Source: G963665495 sp963665495
Lineage (GTDB): Bacteria > Desulfobacterota > Desulfovibrionia > Desulfovibrionales > Desulfovibrionaceae
DNA: 64,000 bases
Direction: 5' to 3'
NCBI GenBank assembly: GCA_963665495.1
Contig: OY762289.1
Location: 2,232,001-2,296,000 of the forward strand
Within the stretch, counting starts at the first letter, position 1. Every line of letters starts with the position of its first letter. Both the position numbers and the translations under genes were made by a program. Shown here one piece after another: positions 8,126 through 16,907 of the stretch. Below the pieces are notes generated by a model. It saw nothing but the letters and a program-made list of their open reading frames with translations, did no database searches and was not told the DNA's origin.

Positions 8126-8459
8126 AGCCTACCCCTTTGTATTGACCAGCGGCATATGGGTGTCCGAACTAAAAAACCGCTGGCCTTCGATTTTTTACAA
8201 GCAAATATCGTGCAACTTACTCAATACCATTTTAATATACTTATTTAGTAGATTTTCTTGTTTCTTAGCAGGCAATCCAGCATACCTGCTCACAAAAATC
8301 GCCAATTTTGTTGGCAAAACATTCCATGATCCGCTGCCAGAGCGCTCCTGTCTATCGTAACTTGACTGCAGCAGGGTTTGGTATTTGCAAGCAAGGCCGA
8401 GGCAAGGTAAAGTATTCCTACTTTACGCAAACGCTTAAGCATCCGTATCGGAGCCCGCT
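8126..8459. other. Intergenic region upstream of methyltransferase-radical SAM gene
   Basis: This 334-base AT-rich gap separates divergent genes and must hold promoters for both. The only clear structure is a perfect 8-bp inverted repeat (8407-8426). No convincing sigma-70 hexamer pair or RNA gene was seen. Confidence 0.5.
8407..8426. promoter_or_regulatory. Perfect inverted repeat 33 bases upstream of a start codon
   Basis: GTAAAGTA (8407-8414), loop TTCC, TACTTTAC (8419-8426). Its position close to the start of the 8460 gene fits an operator or a 5' leader hairpin. No T tract follows, so it is not a terminator. Confidence 0.45.
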
Positions 8460-10271
8460 ATGCCTTTTTCGCTTACCGACACTATCCCAGAACTTGATAT
8501 CCGGCAGTTCGACGCCATTCCTCCCCAGGCAAGCGATGATGACAAGCGCATGCTGTTACTGGCGCAACAGGCCATTCGAGGCGCCAAAAAGTCCTACACT
8601 TATCTTGAAACGGGTTCCTATTTGGGAGGCTCACTCCAGATTCATCTGGTGAACCCGTATTGCAAGCATATTTATTCCATCGACAAACGCCCCGAACTGC
8701 AACCGGACGAACGCCACAAGGCTTACGCCTACCCGAAAGATGGGACGGAACAAATGATCGGCCTGTTGCAAACACACTATCCCAATGTGTCATTGGACAA
8801 ACTGGAAATCCTGAATACATCCACTGAAGACCTTTCCGCTGATGCCATCTCTCAACCACCCGATCTCTGCTTTATCGACTCCGAACATACTGTTCGCCAG
8901 GCCCTGGTGGATTTCTTTTTTTGCCTCAAGGTGGCGCAAAAAGACTGCCTGATCGTTTTCCATGACGCCAACATCGTACACAGGGCCATCCTGATCGCTA
9001 AAATATACGCGGCCCGGAGAAACCTTCAATTTTCCGCAATGAAAGTGGCAGGAAACATCTATATTTTTCTTATGGGCGTCTATGCGGAAACATTGCGTTC
9101 CCAGTTCGAACCCTATGCTGTTGATGATGTTCTCTTTGAACAGGAAGCCAGAACGTTTCTGACAAAGGTTCGTCAACGGCACGCTGGTGAAGGCAACCAA
9201 CCCGTGGCTGACACAGAAGAAAAACTCCCTGTCGACACCCTGATCGCGCAGATCGCCGTACTGGCTAAAAATGGCGATGCGGAAGGACTTTCCAAAACCT
9301 ATTTCAAACTCTACGCCGCCCTTCTGGAGGAAGACCGGATTGATGAGGCCCTGCTTTGCCTGGAAGCGTTGATGCATACGGGCGAACATGCGGAGCATCA
9401 GCAGCGGTTCGAGGACTACCCCATGCTTGTCCGGGTGGAAACAGCCGCCCTCTGCAACGCCAAATGCGGGTTCTGCCCGTATCATACGCTCCCGCGCAAG
9501 GGCATGCATATCTCCGACGAGCTGTATGAAAAACTGCTGCAGGATCTGCAGGAAATCCCCCGCGATCACCGTTTTCAACTGCATTTCAATCACATCAACG
9601 AACCGCTGCTTGATAAGCGCTTGATTTCCTTTATGGAACGCGCCCAAAAGTTGTTACCCAACGCGCAGCTTGGATTGGTCAGCAATGGCTCACTGCTGGA
9701 CAGGCCTAAAATTGAAAAACTGCTGTCCTTGCGCCAGCTCGAAATGATCAACATTTCTCTTAATCATTATGATGCAGATGCCTACGCCGCTGAAATGGGC
9801 TTGCGCTTTGAAGATACGGCCGCGAACCTGGACTGCCTCCACGACGCTTACAAGGCGGATACGGCCTTGCGGATTACGCTTCGCCGTGTGGGCAATTCGC
9901 AGGCAGAAGATGCCAATTTCGTTCGTTATTGCAATCAACGCTGGCCTAAATTCACAGCCAGGACCACTACATGCAAAGACTTTGTGGGCCAGGTTACGGA
10001 CAGCGTGCGGACATTTCACAACAAATTAGGAAATATCGACAAAACCGCCATTTATCCCGGATGTCGTCAATGGTTCCAGATGACCGTGGCTGCCACAGGC
10101 GAAGTGGCCCTGTGCTGTTTCGACGGCAAACTCCAGTGGAAGATGGGAAATATCAAAGAAAAACAACTGCTTGAACTATACAAAATTGCCAGAAAAAACC
10201 GTTTAAAACAATGCGTGACGCGTATTGAAGCCCCCACGCCTTGCAGAGAGTGCGACATCCTTTTCGTCTGA
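8460..10271 (+). CDS. Class I methyltransferase fused to radical SAM/SPASM-like enzyme
   Basis: This 603-residue protein joins two SAM-dependent modules. Residues ~40-220 form a Methyltransf_24-type domain (LETGSYLGGSLQ binding loop; CFIDSEHTV and FHDAN motifs). A helical linker covers ~235-310. From ~320 a radical SAM domain follows, with C332-x3-C336-x2-C339 (CNAKCGFC) for the 4Fe-4S cluster. The C-terminus has further cysteines (CC near residue 549 and CREC near the end) like a short SPASM/twitch domain, in which auxiliary clusters bind. Such C-terminal domains occur in peptide- or sugar-modifying enzymes. No substrate peptide or partner gene is adjacent. GGAG just upstream supports the ATG at 8460. 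The methyltransferase half resembles those near surface-polysaccharide genes. Confidence 0.82.
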   Translation: MPFSLTDTIPELDIRQFDAIPPQASDDDKRMLLLAQQAIRGAKKSYTYLETGSYLGGSLQIHLVNPYCKHIYSIDKRPELQPDERHKAYAYPKDGTEQMIGLLQTHYPNVSLDKLEILNTSTEDLSADAISQPPDLCFIDSEHTVRQALVDFFFCLKVAQKDCLIVFHDANIVHRAILIAKIYAARRNLQFSAMKVAGNIYIFLMGVYAETLRSQFEPYAVDDVLFEQEARTFLTKVRQRHAGEGNQPVADTEEKLPVDTLIAQIAVLAKNGDAEGLSKTYFKLYAALLEEDRIDEALLCLEALMHTGEHAEHQQRFEDYPMLVRVETAALCNAKCGFCPYHTLPRKGMHISDELYEKLLQDLQEIPRDHRFQLHFNHINEPLLDKRLISFMERAQKLLPNAQLGLVSNGSLLDRPKIEKLLSLRQLEMINISLNHYDADAYAAEMGLRFEDTAANLDCLHDAYKADTALRITLRRVGNSQAEDANFVRYCNQRWPKFTARTTTCKDFVGQVTDSVRTFHNKLGNIDKTAIYPGCRQWFQMTVAATGEVALCCFDGKLQWKMGNIKEKQLLELYKIARKNRLKQCVTRIEAPTPCRECDILFV

Positions 10272-10737
10272 TACAAATCTGCACTGACGGCTCCTGCCTC
10301 TTTTTTTCCGCTTCCGTTTTCTGCATCGGGACGCTCTTTCCTGATGAACCGTACTGATAATTCAGTGAACCATTATTTGTACTATCAAAAACAACAACCG
10401 TGACAATTAAACGCATCCCTTAACTTGCCACTGTTAAAAATACACTGGGTTGGTATTGCATCAATCCCACTAGTTGTGCTATTTATACGTAGGTCTTTTC
10501 CTACATGTGTCATCTAAAAACTACCGGCACGTTTTTTTCATAATGCCGGTACTCATGTTTTGACAAACCACATGGGGAGAAATTGACAAAGGCTTCGCCT
10601 TCAGGGGGTGGGGATGTTTATTTATTCATTCAATCAACAATCCAGTATCACGCGTGAATCAGCTGCTGACACTGCATTTGCCCTCTGTTGTCATATTGTC
10701 AGCAATCGCCGTTTTTTTATAAGTCGAGTACGTTGAA
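10272..10737. other. Intergenic region before GGDEF-EAL gene
   Basis: This 466-base low-GC gap has no credible open frame. It contains an 8-bp hairpin at 10522-10551 (TACCGGCA/TGCCGGTA, loop 14). There is no strong terminator for the upstream gene and no clear promoter hexamers. A weak start context precedes 10738. Confidence 0.5.
10522..10551. repeat. Hairpin in the GGDEF-EAL upstream region
   Basis: Arms TACCGGCA (10522-10529) and TGCCGGTA (10544-10551) pair perfectly around a T-rich loop. Function unknown; it lies about 190 bases upstream of the start codon. Confidence 0.45.
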
Positions 10738-13056
10738 ATGCCATCAAAAGTAATAATCAAACAACCTGATGAAGCTCCGAACAAAAATACTCGTTTGGAG
10801 AGCGAAGCCCCTCAATTCGAAGAAAAGTTGATCACGCTCCAGGAGTTCATGACTTCGGGCGATGATCTCCACACTCTTGGGACTACTCAACCAATTCTGC
10901 ACAATCTGTTGGAAAAAACAAAATTTTTGTTGCCGGTCGACGTTTCAGCGGTTTTCCTTTTCAAGGATGGCAATAACAACTTAGAACTCGAACAGTGTCT
11001 TCCTAAAAAAAATTGTATTGACTTTAATAAGATACTAAAAATATTTCTCGATGCCCGCATCATTGAAAAAACGCTCAAGATCGACACAGCTATTTTCCAC
11101 TCCGCTCCGAATTCCCAGGACAGCTATCTTGTGCAGCAAATAGCCACTAATGCAAAAAAATACGGCATCATCGTAGTAAAACTTCGCGATGGAAAGCAAC
11201 AAGTCCCTGCGCATGCACTACAAATATTTTCCATTCTTCTGCTTCAATGCGCTAAGTCGCTGGATTCCTTTTACCTGCTACAGGAATTGGAAACAAAAAA
11301 CAGTTCATTATTGGAAAAATTACGTACTCTGGTTCAATCCGAAATATCAATGCAGAATTCTCAACGCATGCTGCGGCTGGTTCTGGAAAACATACCTCAA
11401 TGTGTTTTTTGGAAAGACGTTGGCCTTAACTACATGGGCTGCAACAACAACTTCCTCGAATTCACAGGACATAAGGACTCCAAGGAAATTATCGGTCGTT
11501 CAGATGCCGAACTGCATTGGAATGAACAGGAACTCTTCTTTCTGCAGGCTACGGACCAAAAAGTCCTGGAGTACGGAACATCCATACGGGATGAAGCCGA
11601 AATCACAAACGGCGCAGACGGCACTGTTTTTTTTATGGATATTCGCAAACTGCCTCTGTTCAACAGCAACGGGCAGACTGTGGGAATCCTCGGCACCATG
11701 CAAAATATCACGAAGCGCAAAGCCTATGAAAAGCAGCTCAATCATATGGCGCTGCATGACGGGCTGACAGACCTGCCCAACAGGACGTCGTTTCATGAGC
11801 GCCTGGAAAGGGCCATACAACGTATGCAGCGGCGCGATAATTATAAATTTGCCGTGCTCATGCTGGACCTGGACCGTTTCAAAATGGTCAATGATACCTT
11901 CGGCCATCTGACAGGCGATGAAATGTTGATAGAAGTGGCCAGGAGGATACAGACCTCCATTCGCAGCATCGATACTGTCTGCCGCCTCGGCGGGGATGAA
12001 TTTGCCCTTCTGCTCGAAGAATACAGTATGCAGGAAGAAGTCATCGCCGTGGTCGAGCGTTTGCAAAAACAGCTCAAGACTCCTTACGAACTAAGCAAGA
12101 CCTGCATTTTTTCCTCAGCCAGTATTGGCGTTGTCCTGGATACAGGCCACTACTCCGACCCGGAACCCCTGTTGCGTGATGCCGACATCGCCATGTATTG
12201 CGCAAAAGAAGAAGGCTCGGGCAACTTCAAAATATTCAACGACCAGATGCACCATACGGCTAAACGCCAGACGTCTCTGAGCAATGACATGTTTCAGGGG
12301 CTGGAGCACGAACATTTTTTTCTGACGTACCAGCCCGTCTATCAGCTGGTCGAAAACGGGCCGAAGCATCAACTTTCCGGATTCGAGGTTCTGCTGCGCT
12401 GGCGGCATCCTGAAGAAGGCATCATTTATCCCCTTGAATTTCTCCCCTTCGCGGAAGACTCCGGGTTCATCATTGAACTGGGAAAATGGATACTTCATAC
12501 GGCATGCAGCAACTTTGCCCAGTGGCGCAGTAACTATCCCCTGGCGAGATCCCTTAACCTGGCAGTCAACATTTCCTCCAGGCAACTCAACTGGCCCGGA
12601 CTGCAGCAGAACATCCTTGACGAACTCAGTAAAAACAGCCTCGATCCCGCAGTTCTGTCTTTGGAAATTACGGAAAACTCCATCATGGGCAATGCGGATG
12701 CCGCGCTGGAAACCCTGCATCAATTGACTGACGCCGGACTATCGCTGGCAATAGATGACCTTGGAACCGGGTACAGTTCGCTGCCCTACCTGTTCCGGCT
12801 GCCCGTGGATCTCGTCAAAATCGACAAATCCCTTATCGAAGCAATCCACAACCAGCCGGAAGGCGCGGCCATAGTCAACACGATGATTTCCCTGGCATCC
12901 AACCTGAATCTCGGCGTGGTGGCCGAAGGTGTCGAGCACGCGGACCAGTTCGAATGCCTCGTCCGTTCGGGCTGCACGTACGCCCAAGGGAACCTGCTGT
13001 CACCTCCGCTCATAGCCCAGCAGGTGGAAAAGCTCCTTGGTAACGGACGCAACTGA
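10738..13056 (+). CDS. GAF-like/PAS/GGDEF/EAL cyclic-di-GMP protein
   Basis: This 772-residue cytoplasmic protein has an N-terminal GAF-like region (~35-190), a PAS domain (~205-330, VFWKDVGLNYMGCN), GGDEF (~337-500) and EAL (~515-765). The cyclase motif is intact (RLGGDEF, ~418-424). The phosphodiesterase motifs are EVLLR, EITE, DDLGTGYSS and KIDKS, with EGVE; these match active EAL enzymes with conservative changes. Both activities are therefore possible. There is no membrane segment, so the signal is sensed in the cytoplasm. The 3' end overlaps the opposing transporter gene by 57 bases. No neighbouring gene reveals the regulated process. Confidence 0.93.
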   Translation: MPSKVIIKQPDEAPNKNTRLESEAPQFEEKLITLQEFMTSGDDLHTLGTTQPILHNLLEKTKFLLPVDVSAVFLFKDGNNNLELEQCLPKKNCIDFNKILKIFLDARIIEKTLKIDTAIFHSAPNSQDSYLVQQIATNAKKYGIIVVKLRDGKQQVPAHALQIFSILLLQCAKSLDSFYLLQELETKNSSLLEKLRTLVQSEISMQNSQRMLRLVLENIPQCVFWKDVGLNYMGCNNNFLEFTGHKDSKEIIGRSDAELHWNEQELFFLQATDQKVLEYGTSIRDEAEITNGADGTVFFMDIRKLPLFNSNGQTVGILGTMQNITKRKAYEKQLNHMALHDGLTDLPNRTSFHERLERAIQRMQRRDNYKFAVLMLDLDRFKMVNDTFGHLTGDEMLIEVARRIQTSIRSIDTVCRLGGDEFALLLEEYSMQEEVIAVVERLQKQLKTPYELSKTCIFSSASIGVVLDTGHYSDPEPLLRDADIAMYCAKEEGSGNFKIFNDQMHHTAKRQTSLSNDMFQGLEHEHFFLTYQPVYQLVENGPKHQLSGFEVLLRWRHPEEGIIYPLEFLPFAEDSGFIIELGKWILHTACSNFAQWRSNYPLARSLNLAVNISSRQLNWPGLQQNILDELSKNSLDPAVLSLEITENSIMGNADAALETLHQLTDAGLSLAIDDLGTGYSSLPYLFRLPVDLVKIDKSLIEAIHNQPEGAAIVNTMISLASNLNLGVVAEGVEHADQFECLVRSGCTYAQGNLLSPPLIAQQVEKLLGNGRN

Positions 13057-13977
13057 CGCATAGGCCTCACAAATCATGCGTCCAGCCCCTGTCCCGGATA
13101 TGAAATAAATCCCCAAAACAACCCCCAGACATCCGGCCAGCTGCAACAGACTGATTGCTTCCCCTAATACCACACGGGACAATACCACAGCGCTGACGGG
13201 CATGACTCCGGTGAAGACGCCGGCAACCCCGGCTGGAACGCGTACGATGCCTGCAAACCAGAACAAATAGGCCAGCACGGTCACGACAACGGCGTAATAT
13301 CCGACAGCAAGCCATGTTTCCGGCCGCAGCCCCGCCAAGGAAAAAGAAAAGGCTTCCGCCAATCCCAGGGGCAGAAAGAGCATACCGCCGTAAAGACTGA
13401 CCAGGGTGGAAGCGGCCAAAGGCGACAAGGGCTCGCGTATCTGCTTTCGCAGCAGCAAGAACATGGACTCAAAAAAGACGGCTCCCATCACCAGCAAATT
13501 CCCGTACAGGCTGGAGCCTGTATCCGTGCCATCCATGTGTCCGGAAGCTCCGGCCAGATGAACCAGCAAAATTCCGCCCATTGAGCAGGCCACCCCGGCC
13601 AGCACGCGTCTGCGCGGGCGTTCGTGAAAAAAAATCCAGGCGATTACAGCCATACAGGCCGGCGTGGTGCTGGTGATTATCCCGGCCGAAGCCGGACTCG
13701 TCAGACGCAGCCCTTCCAGAAACAGCAGGGTAAAGAGAAAAGATCCGCAAACAGACTGCAGGCATAACAATACGTGCGTTTTCAAACGCAGACGGGGAAA
13801 TCCCCCTTCACGCCAATACAAAATCGGAACAAGCAGCAAGGCGGCCAGGCCGAACCGCAACAGGGAAGCCAGGTGTACGGGCAGTTCGGCAACCATCTGC
13901 GAACCGGCCACGGCTGAACTGCCCACAATGATCATGGCCAGGGTCAAAAACACGTACGCTTTATAAGGGATTGTCAT
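13000..13977 (-). CDS. EamA/DMT-family transporter
   Basis: This 325-residue polytopic membrane protein has about ten hydrophobic segments and two EamA repeats (~10-140 and ~155-295). Helix-end motifs such as ITSTTPACMAVIAW and VFTGVMPVSAVVL are typical of drug/metabolite exporters. AAGGAG upstream supports the start. A 30-residue soluble tail (AGRMICEAYASVAS and on) extends into the end of the opposing GGDEF-EAL gene; this tail is longer than usual. An AraC-type regulator lies immediately upstream on the same strand and is a likely controller. The substrate is unknown; amino acids or metabolites are common for the family. Confidence 0.88.
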   Translation of the reverse strand: MTIPYKAYVFLTLAMIIVGSSAVAGSQMVAELPVHLASLLRFGLAALLLVPILYWREGGFPRLRLKTHVLLCLQSVCGSFLFTLLFLEGLRLTSPASAGIITSTTPACMAVIAWIFFHERPRRRVLAGVACSMGGILLVHLAGASGHMDGTDTGSSLYGNLLVMGAVFFESMFLLLRKQIREPLSPLAASTLVSLYGGMLFLPLGLAEAFSFSLAGLRPETWLAVGYYAVVVTVLAYLFWFAGIVRVPAGVAGVFTGVMPVSAVVLSRVVLGEAISLLQLAGCLGVVLGIYFISGTGAGRMICEAYASVASVTKELFHLLGYERR

Positions 13978-14016
13978 GGCGACTCCTTTTTTGGAAAAAA
14001 GGTAGCGCCTTGCTGG

Positions 14017-14859
14017 TCAGCTGTTTTGAAGAATCTTGCGGAATGCGCCCGGAGTGACACCGTAACGCTTTTTGAAAGTTCTTGTGAGATGACTCTGATC
14101 AGCGAATCCGGTCGTTTGAGCGATATCCGCCAACCGCTGCCCACCTCGCAGCATGCTTCGCGCCTGCTCCACACGGACCTGCGTCAGGTATTCGTGGGGC
14201 GTAACGCCTGTCTGCTGCTGAAACGTACGCAGCAGGTGAAAGGGACTCAGGCAAGCGATGGAGGACAGTTCCCGGAGGCCGAGATCTTCGGCATAGCCGG
14301 AACGAATACATTCCGTCACGCGCCGGACGGCAGCCGTTTCGTTACCCGTACGGCGAAACTCCCCCCGTTCTACGGCATGGCGGGAAATCCAGAAAGCCAG
14401 AAGCCAGAGCAGACGGGTTTCCTTTTCCAGGCTGGTGACATCCGGCCGCTGCAGTATGGCATGCGTACAGCGGATGCTTTGAGCCAGTCGCGGATCGTCG
14501 ATAACCCCTTGCCGGAAATGGGGCGCACGTGGCCGCGCCCTGCAGGCGCTGGCGGCTTCGAGCAAAATTTCAGGTTTCAGGTAGAGCATCCGGTAGGACC
14601 AGCCCGCAGGGTCGGCGCCATGCCCGTCGTGGGGTTCACCCGGCACAACCAGATTAACCAGTCCGGCGGACGCCAGATGTTTGCGCCCCAGGTAGGAAAA
14701 TTCCAACGCGCCGTCCTCTATGCATCCCAAGGCGTATTCCTCATGAAAATGCCTGGAAAAAGAATGGGTGACAAAAGTGGCCTGCAATACGTCCACTCCG
14801 CCCCAGAAGGGTAAAGACACGAACTGCGCCTGTTCCTGCTGTCGTCGTTTTTCGCTCAT
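14017..14859 (-). CDS. AraC-family transcriptional regulator
   Basis: This 280-residue regulator has an N-terminal cupin-like AraC_binding domain (HSFSRHFHEEYALG motif near residue 32) and a C-terminal double helix-turn-helix (~180-278). The second HTH carries the signature GFADQSHLTRTFKKRYGVTP. A strong GGAGG next to the ATG at 14859 supports this start rather than one ten codons upstream. It is transcribed in the same direction as the EamA transporter, 39 bases apart, suggesting an operon or dedicated regulation of export. N-terminal domains of this kind often sense small amines or amino acids; the ligand here is unknown. Confidence 0.9.
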   Translation of the reverse strand: MSEKRRQQEQAQFVSLPFWGGVDVLQATFVTHSFSRHFHEEYALGCIEDGALEFSYLGRKHLASAGLVNLVVPGEPHDGHGADPAGWSYRMLYLKPEILLEAASACRARPRAPHFRQGVIDDPRLAQSIRCTHAILQRPDVTSLEKETRLLWLLAFWISRHAVERGEFRRTGNETAAVRRVTECIRSGYAEDLGLRELSSIACLSPFHLLRTFQQQTGVTPHEYLTQVRVEQARSMLRGGQRLADIAQTTGFADQSHLTRTFKKRYGVTPGAFRKILQNS

Positions 14860-15007
14860 CCTCCCCTCCTGCCAAAGAAAAACCCGCACGGCAAGAGATT
14901 TTAGAACATATTAACATTGAAAAGGTCTAAATGCTCTTATGCATTTATTTGAAACAATGGGACATGTTAGAGACTCTGGGTGAGTATTGTTCCAAGGCGA
15001 AAATGCG

Positions 15008-15871
15008 CTAGCGAGCCACGTATGTGAGGCAGGCGCCGACGATAATCAAAGCGACACCCAAGGCACGCGGGAAAGTGAATTTTTCGCGAAGTACCAGCCA
15101 GCCCAACCCCGCGCCAAAAACAAGGCTGAGTTGCCGCAACGCGCCAACGTAGCTGACTTTGCCCAGAGTCAGGGCAAAAAGAAGCAGTACGAAGGAAAGC
15201 GTATTGAGTACGGCTACTGCCAGAATCCGCCATTTGTTCAAACGCCATTCCATGGCGACAACGCCGGGAGCCAGACGCTTCAGTGCGGGATAAAAATACA
15301 GGTTTGAGGCAAGGGTGTAACAATACATGTAGCTGAACGGTGCCACATGGCGGACAGCCTCTTTACCCCAAAGCGTGTACAAGGCAACGGTAAACGCGGC
15401 GAGCAAAGCGAATCCCGCTCCCCAGCCGCTGCCGACTCCCTGCGTCACGTTTTTCAGGCTGAAACTTCGCAGCTGCAAAACCATCACTCCCAGGGTAATC
15501 AGTACAACGGAAGTCCAGCCCACAGCATCGATGCGCTCGTCAAAAAACAATAGTGCAAGGAAAGGTAAAAAAATCGTACTGGACCTGGAAATGGGGTAGG
15601 CAATGGTCAAATCAAGCCGCTTATAGCTTTCCGCCAAACAAACATAGTTGGCTACGGAAAGAAACGCCCCCACTGCCACGTACCAGACAGCATCCAAAGT
15701 CAGACCGCGGTTCCACACGCTTACGGCAAAAGGCAATGCGTACAGTACCGGCTCCGCAGCTTTGCTCAAACCGAGAAAAGCATCTTTGTCACGCGCCTGT
15801 TTGAAAAGAAAATTCCAGTAGCCGTGGGCTATGGCGGAGAGGAAGACAAGTAAAAAGGGAAGACCTTGCAT
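15008..15871 (-). CDS. Second EamA/DMT-family transporter
   Basis: This 287-residue membrane protein has about ten transmembrane segments and two EamA repeats. The start at 15871 is preferred because the first helix (LLVFLSAIAHGYWNFLF) begins directly after it; an upstream in-frame GTG (15925) would place a terminator-like hairpin inside the gene. Motifs AYPISRSSTIFLPFLALL and SYVGALRQLSLVFGAGLGW fit the family. It shares little visible identity with the transporter at 13000-13977, so it is not a recent duplicate. The preceding leader ends in an intrinsic terminator (15884-15928), suggesting attenuation. Confidence 0.87.
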   Translation of the reverse strand: MQGLPFLLVFLSAIAHGYWNFLFKQARDKDAFLGLSKAAEPVLYALPFAVSVWNRGLTLDAVWYVAVGAFLSVANYVCLAESYKRLDLTIAYPISRSSTIFLPFLALLFFDERIDAVGWTSVVLITLGVMVLQLRSFSLKNVTQGVGSGWGAGFALLAAFTVALYTLWGKEAVRHVAPFSYMYCYTLASNLYFYPALKRLAPGVVAMEWRLNKWRILAVAVLNTLSFVLLLFALTLGKVSYVGALRQLSLVFGAGLGWLVLREKFTFPRALGVALIIVGACLTYVAR

Positions 15872-16181
15872 ACATTTTGCCCCAAAAAAAAAGAGTGTTG
15901 CTTTTAATTCATATTGCAAGAGCACTCTCCCGGCAAGTCCCGCATGGTGACATATTTGACAAAAGAGGCCGAAGCGCTGTTATCAATCCCGTCCCCCCTT
16001 TTCGGTAATACGGTCCATAAATATAAAAATAACCAACTAATATAATGATTTTTTCTGAACAGGATCTTTATTTTCAAAATCCTCCTGAAAAAGGCTATTT
16101 CCTTATGGGGCAAAAAAAGCTATCGTCGCCGCCTGGCGTTAGGGGCTGTATCAACTTCAACCTAGCTAACTATCGATAATT
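15872..16181. other. Divergent intergenic region with leader terminator
   Basis: This 310-base AT-rich gap separates the minus-strand EamA gene from the plus-strand methyltransferase gene. The clear feature is the minus-strand terminator-like hairpin at 15884-15928. Other palindromes are weak. No coding potential is convincing. Confidence 0.5.
15884..15928 (-). terminator. Terminator-like hairpin in the leader of the EamA gene (possible attenuator)
   Basis: Read on the minus strand: AGAGTGCTCTTGC (15928-15916), a 14-base AT loop, then GCAACACTCT (15901-15892), followed by eight T (15891-15884). Pairing is 6 plus 4 bp with a 3-base bulge. It ends 13 bases before the transporter ATG, so it terminates before the gene unless antitermination occurs. 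No known riboswitch core was recognised in the preceding ~250 bases. Confidence 0.65.
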
Positions 16182-16907
16182 ATGACAACTCCAATAGAAT
16201 CAAATGCTTTGGATGCCGTACTGAGCAAAATCGGCGAACACTATAAAACCGTGTTCGAGCCCGTTGCCATTGACGGCGAAAAATTGGAACTGCTTCAGAT
16301 AGAAGACATGGCGGCCCTTGTCGAAAGCCTGACTGCCGGCACTCGCAATCTGGATCTCAAAACCTTTCCGCTTTGGGCCAAATTGTGGCCCGCAAGCATG
16401 TTGACCAGTTATGCGCTGAAAAGCTTGCCGTTCGCTCCAGGAAGAACGCTTCTCGAACTCGGCGCCGGACTCGGACTATGCGGACTGTACGCTGCGAAAC
16501 TGGGGTACAAGACGATCATTTCAGACAACAACCCGGACAGCATGCTTTTCGCCCAGGCAAATATTCTGAAAAACAATTTGCAGGAAAGCGCTTCAGTCCG
16601 CAAACTGGATTTTACTCAGGACCAGCTTGATCAACGTTTCGACTTCATCATCGGCAGTGAAATTATTTACATTGAGGACCTGCACCGTCCGCTGATCAAA
16701 TTCCTCCTCAATCACTTATCCCGTGAGCCTCATGCGGAAGTGATGCTTTCGTTGCGCTTTCGCCCAAAGACATCCAAATTTTTCAAGCTCGCGGAAAAAG
16801 AATTCCATATCCAGCAAAAAGTCATTGGTTATAAAGATCAAAACACCAATGGCGAAGAAGAGCGCAAACTCTGCGCAATTTACAGACTCAAACCGAGAAA
16901 ACAATGA
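16182..16907 (+). CDS. Class I SAM-dependent methyltransferase (Methyltransf_16-like)
   Basis: This 241-residue protein has a Rossmann methyltransferase fold: motif I LLELGAGLGLCGLYAAKLG (~95-113), acidic motif ISDNNPDS and the post-motif GSEIIYIEDLHRP. The WAKLWPAS segment before motif I resembles the protein-lysine/nicotinamide N-methyltransferase-like group (Methyltransf_16), many of which modify proteins. The stop overlaps the YcaO gene start (ATGA, 16904-16907), so both are co-translated. The pair lies upstream of dsrC. Substrate not known; modification of a protein handled by the YcaO partner is a reasonable inference. Confidence 0.8.
   Translation: MTTPIESNALDAVLSKIGEHYKTVFEPVAIDGEKLELLQIEDMAALVESLTAGTRNLDLKTFPLWAKLWPASMLTSYALKSLPFAPGRTLLELGAGLGLCGLYAAKLGYKTIISDNNPDSMLFAQANILKNNLQESASVRKLDFTQDQLDQRFDFIIGSEIIYIEDLHRPLIKFLLNHLSREPHAEVMLSLRFRPKTSKFFKLAEKEFHIQQKVIGYKDQNTNGEEERKLCAIYRLKPRKQ

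Noticed and set aside
15884..16181. Guanidine or ykkC-type riboswitch before the EamA gene
   Set aside because: A terminator is present, but the conserved core sequences of that class were not found.
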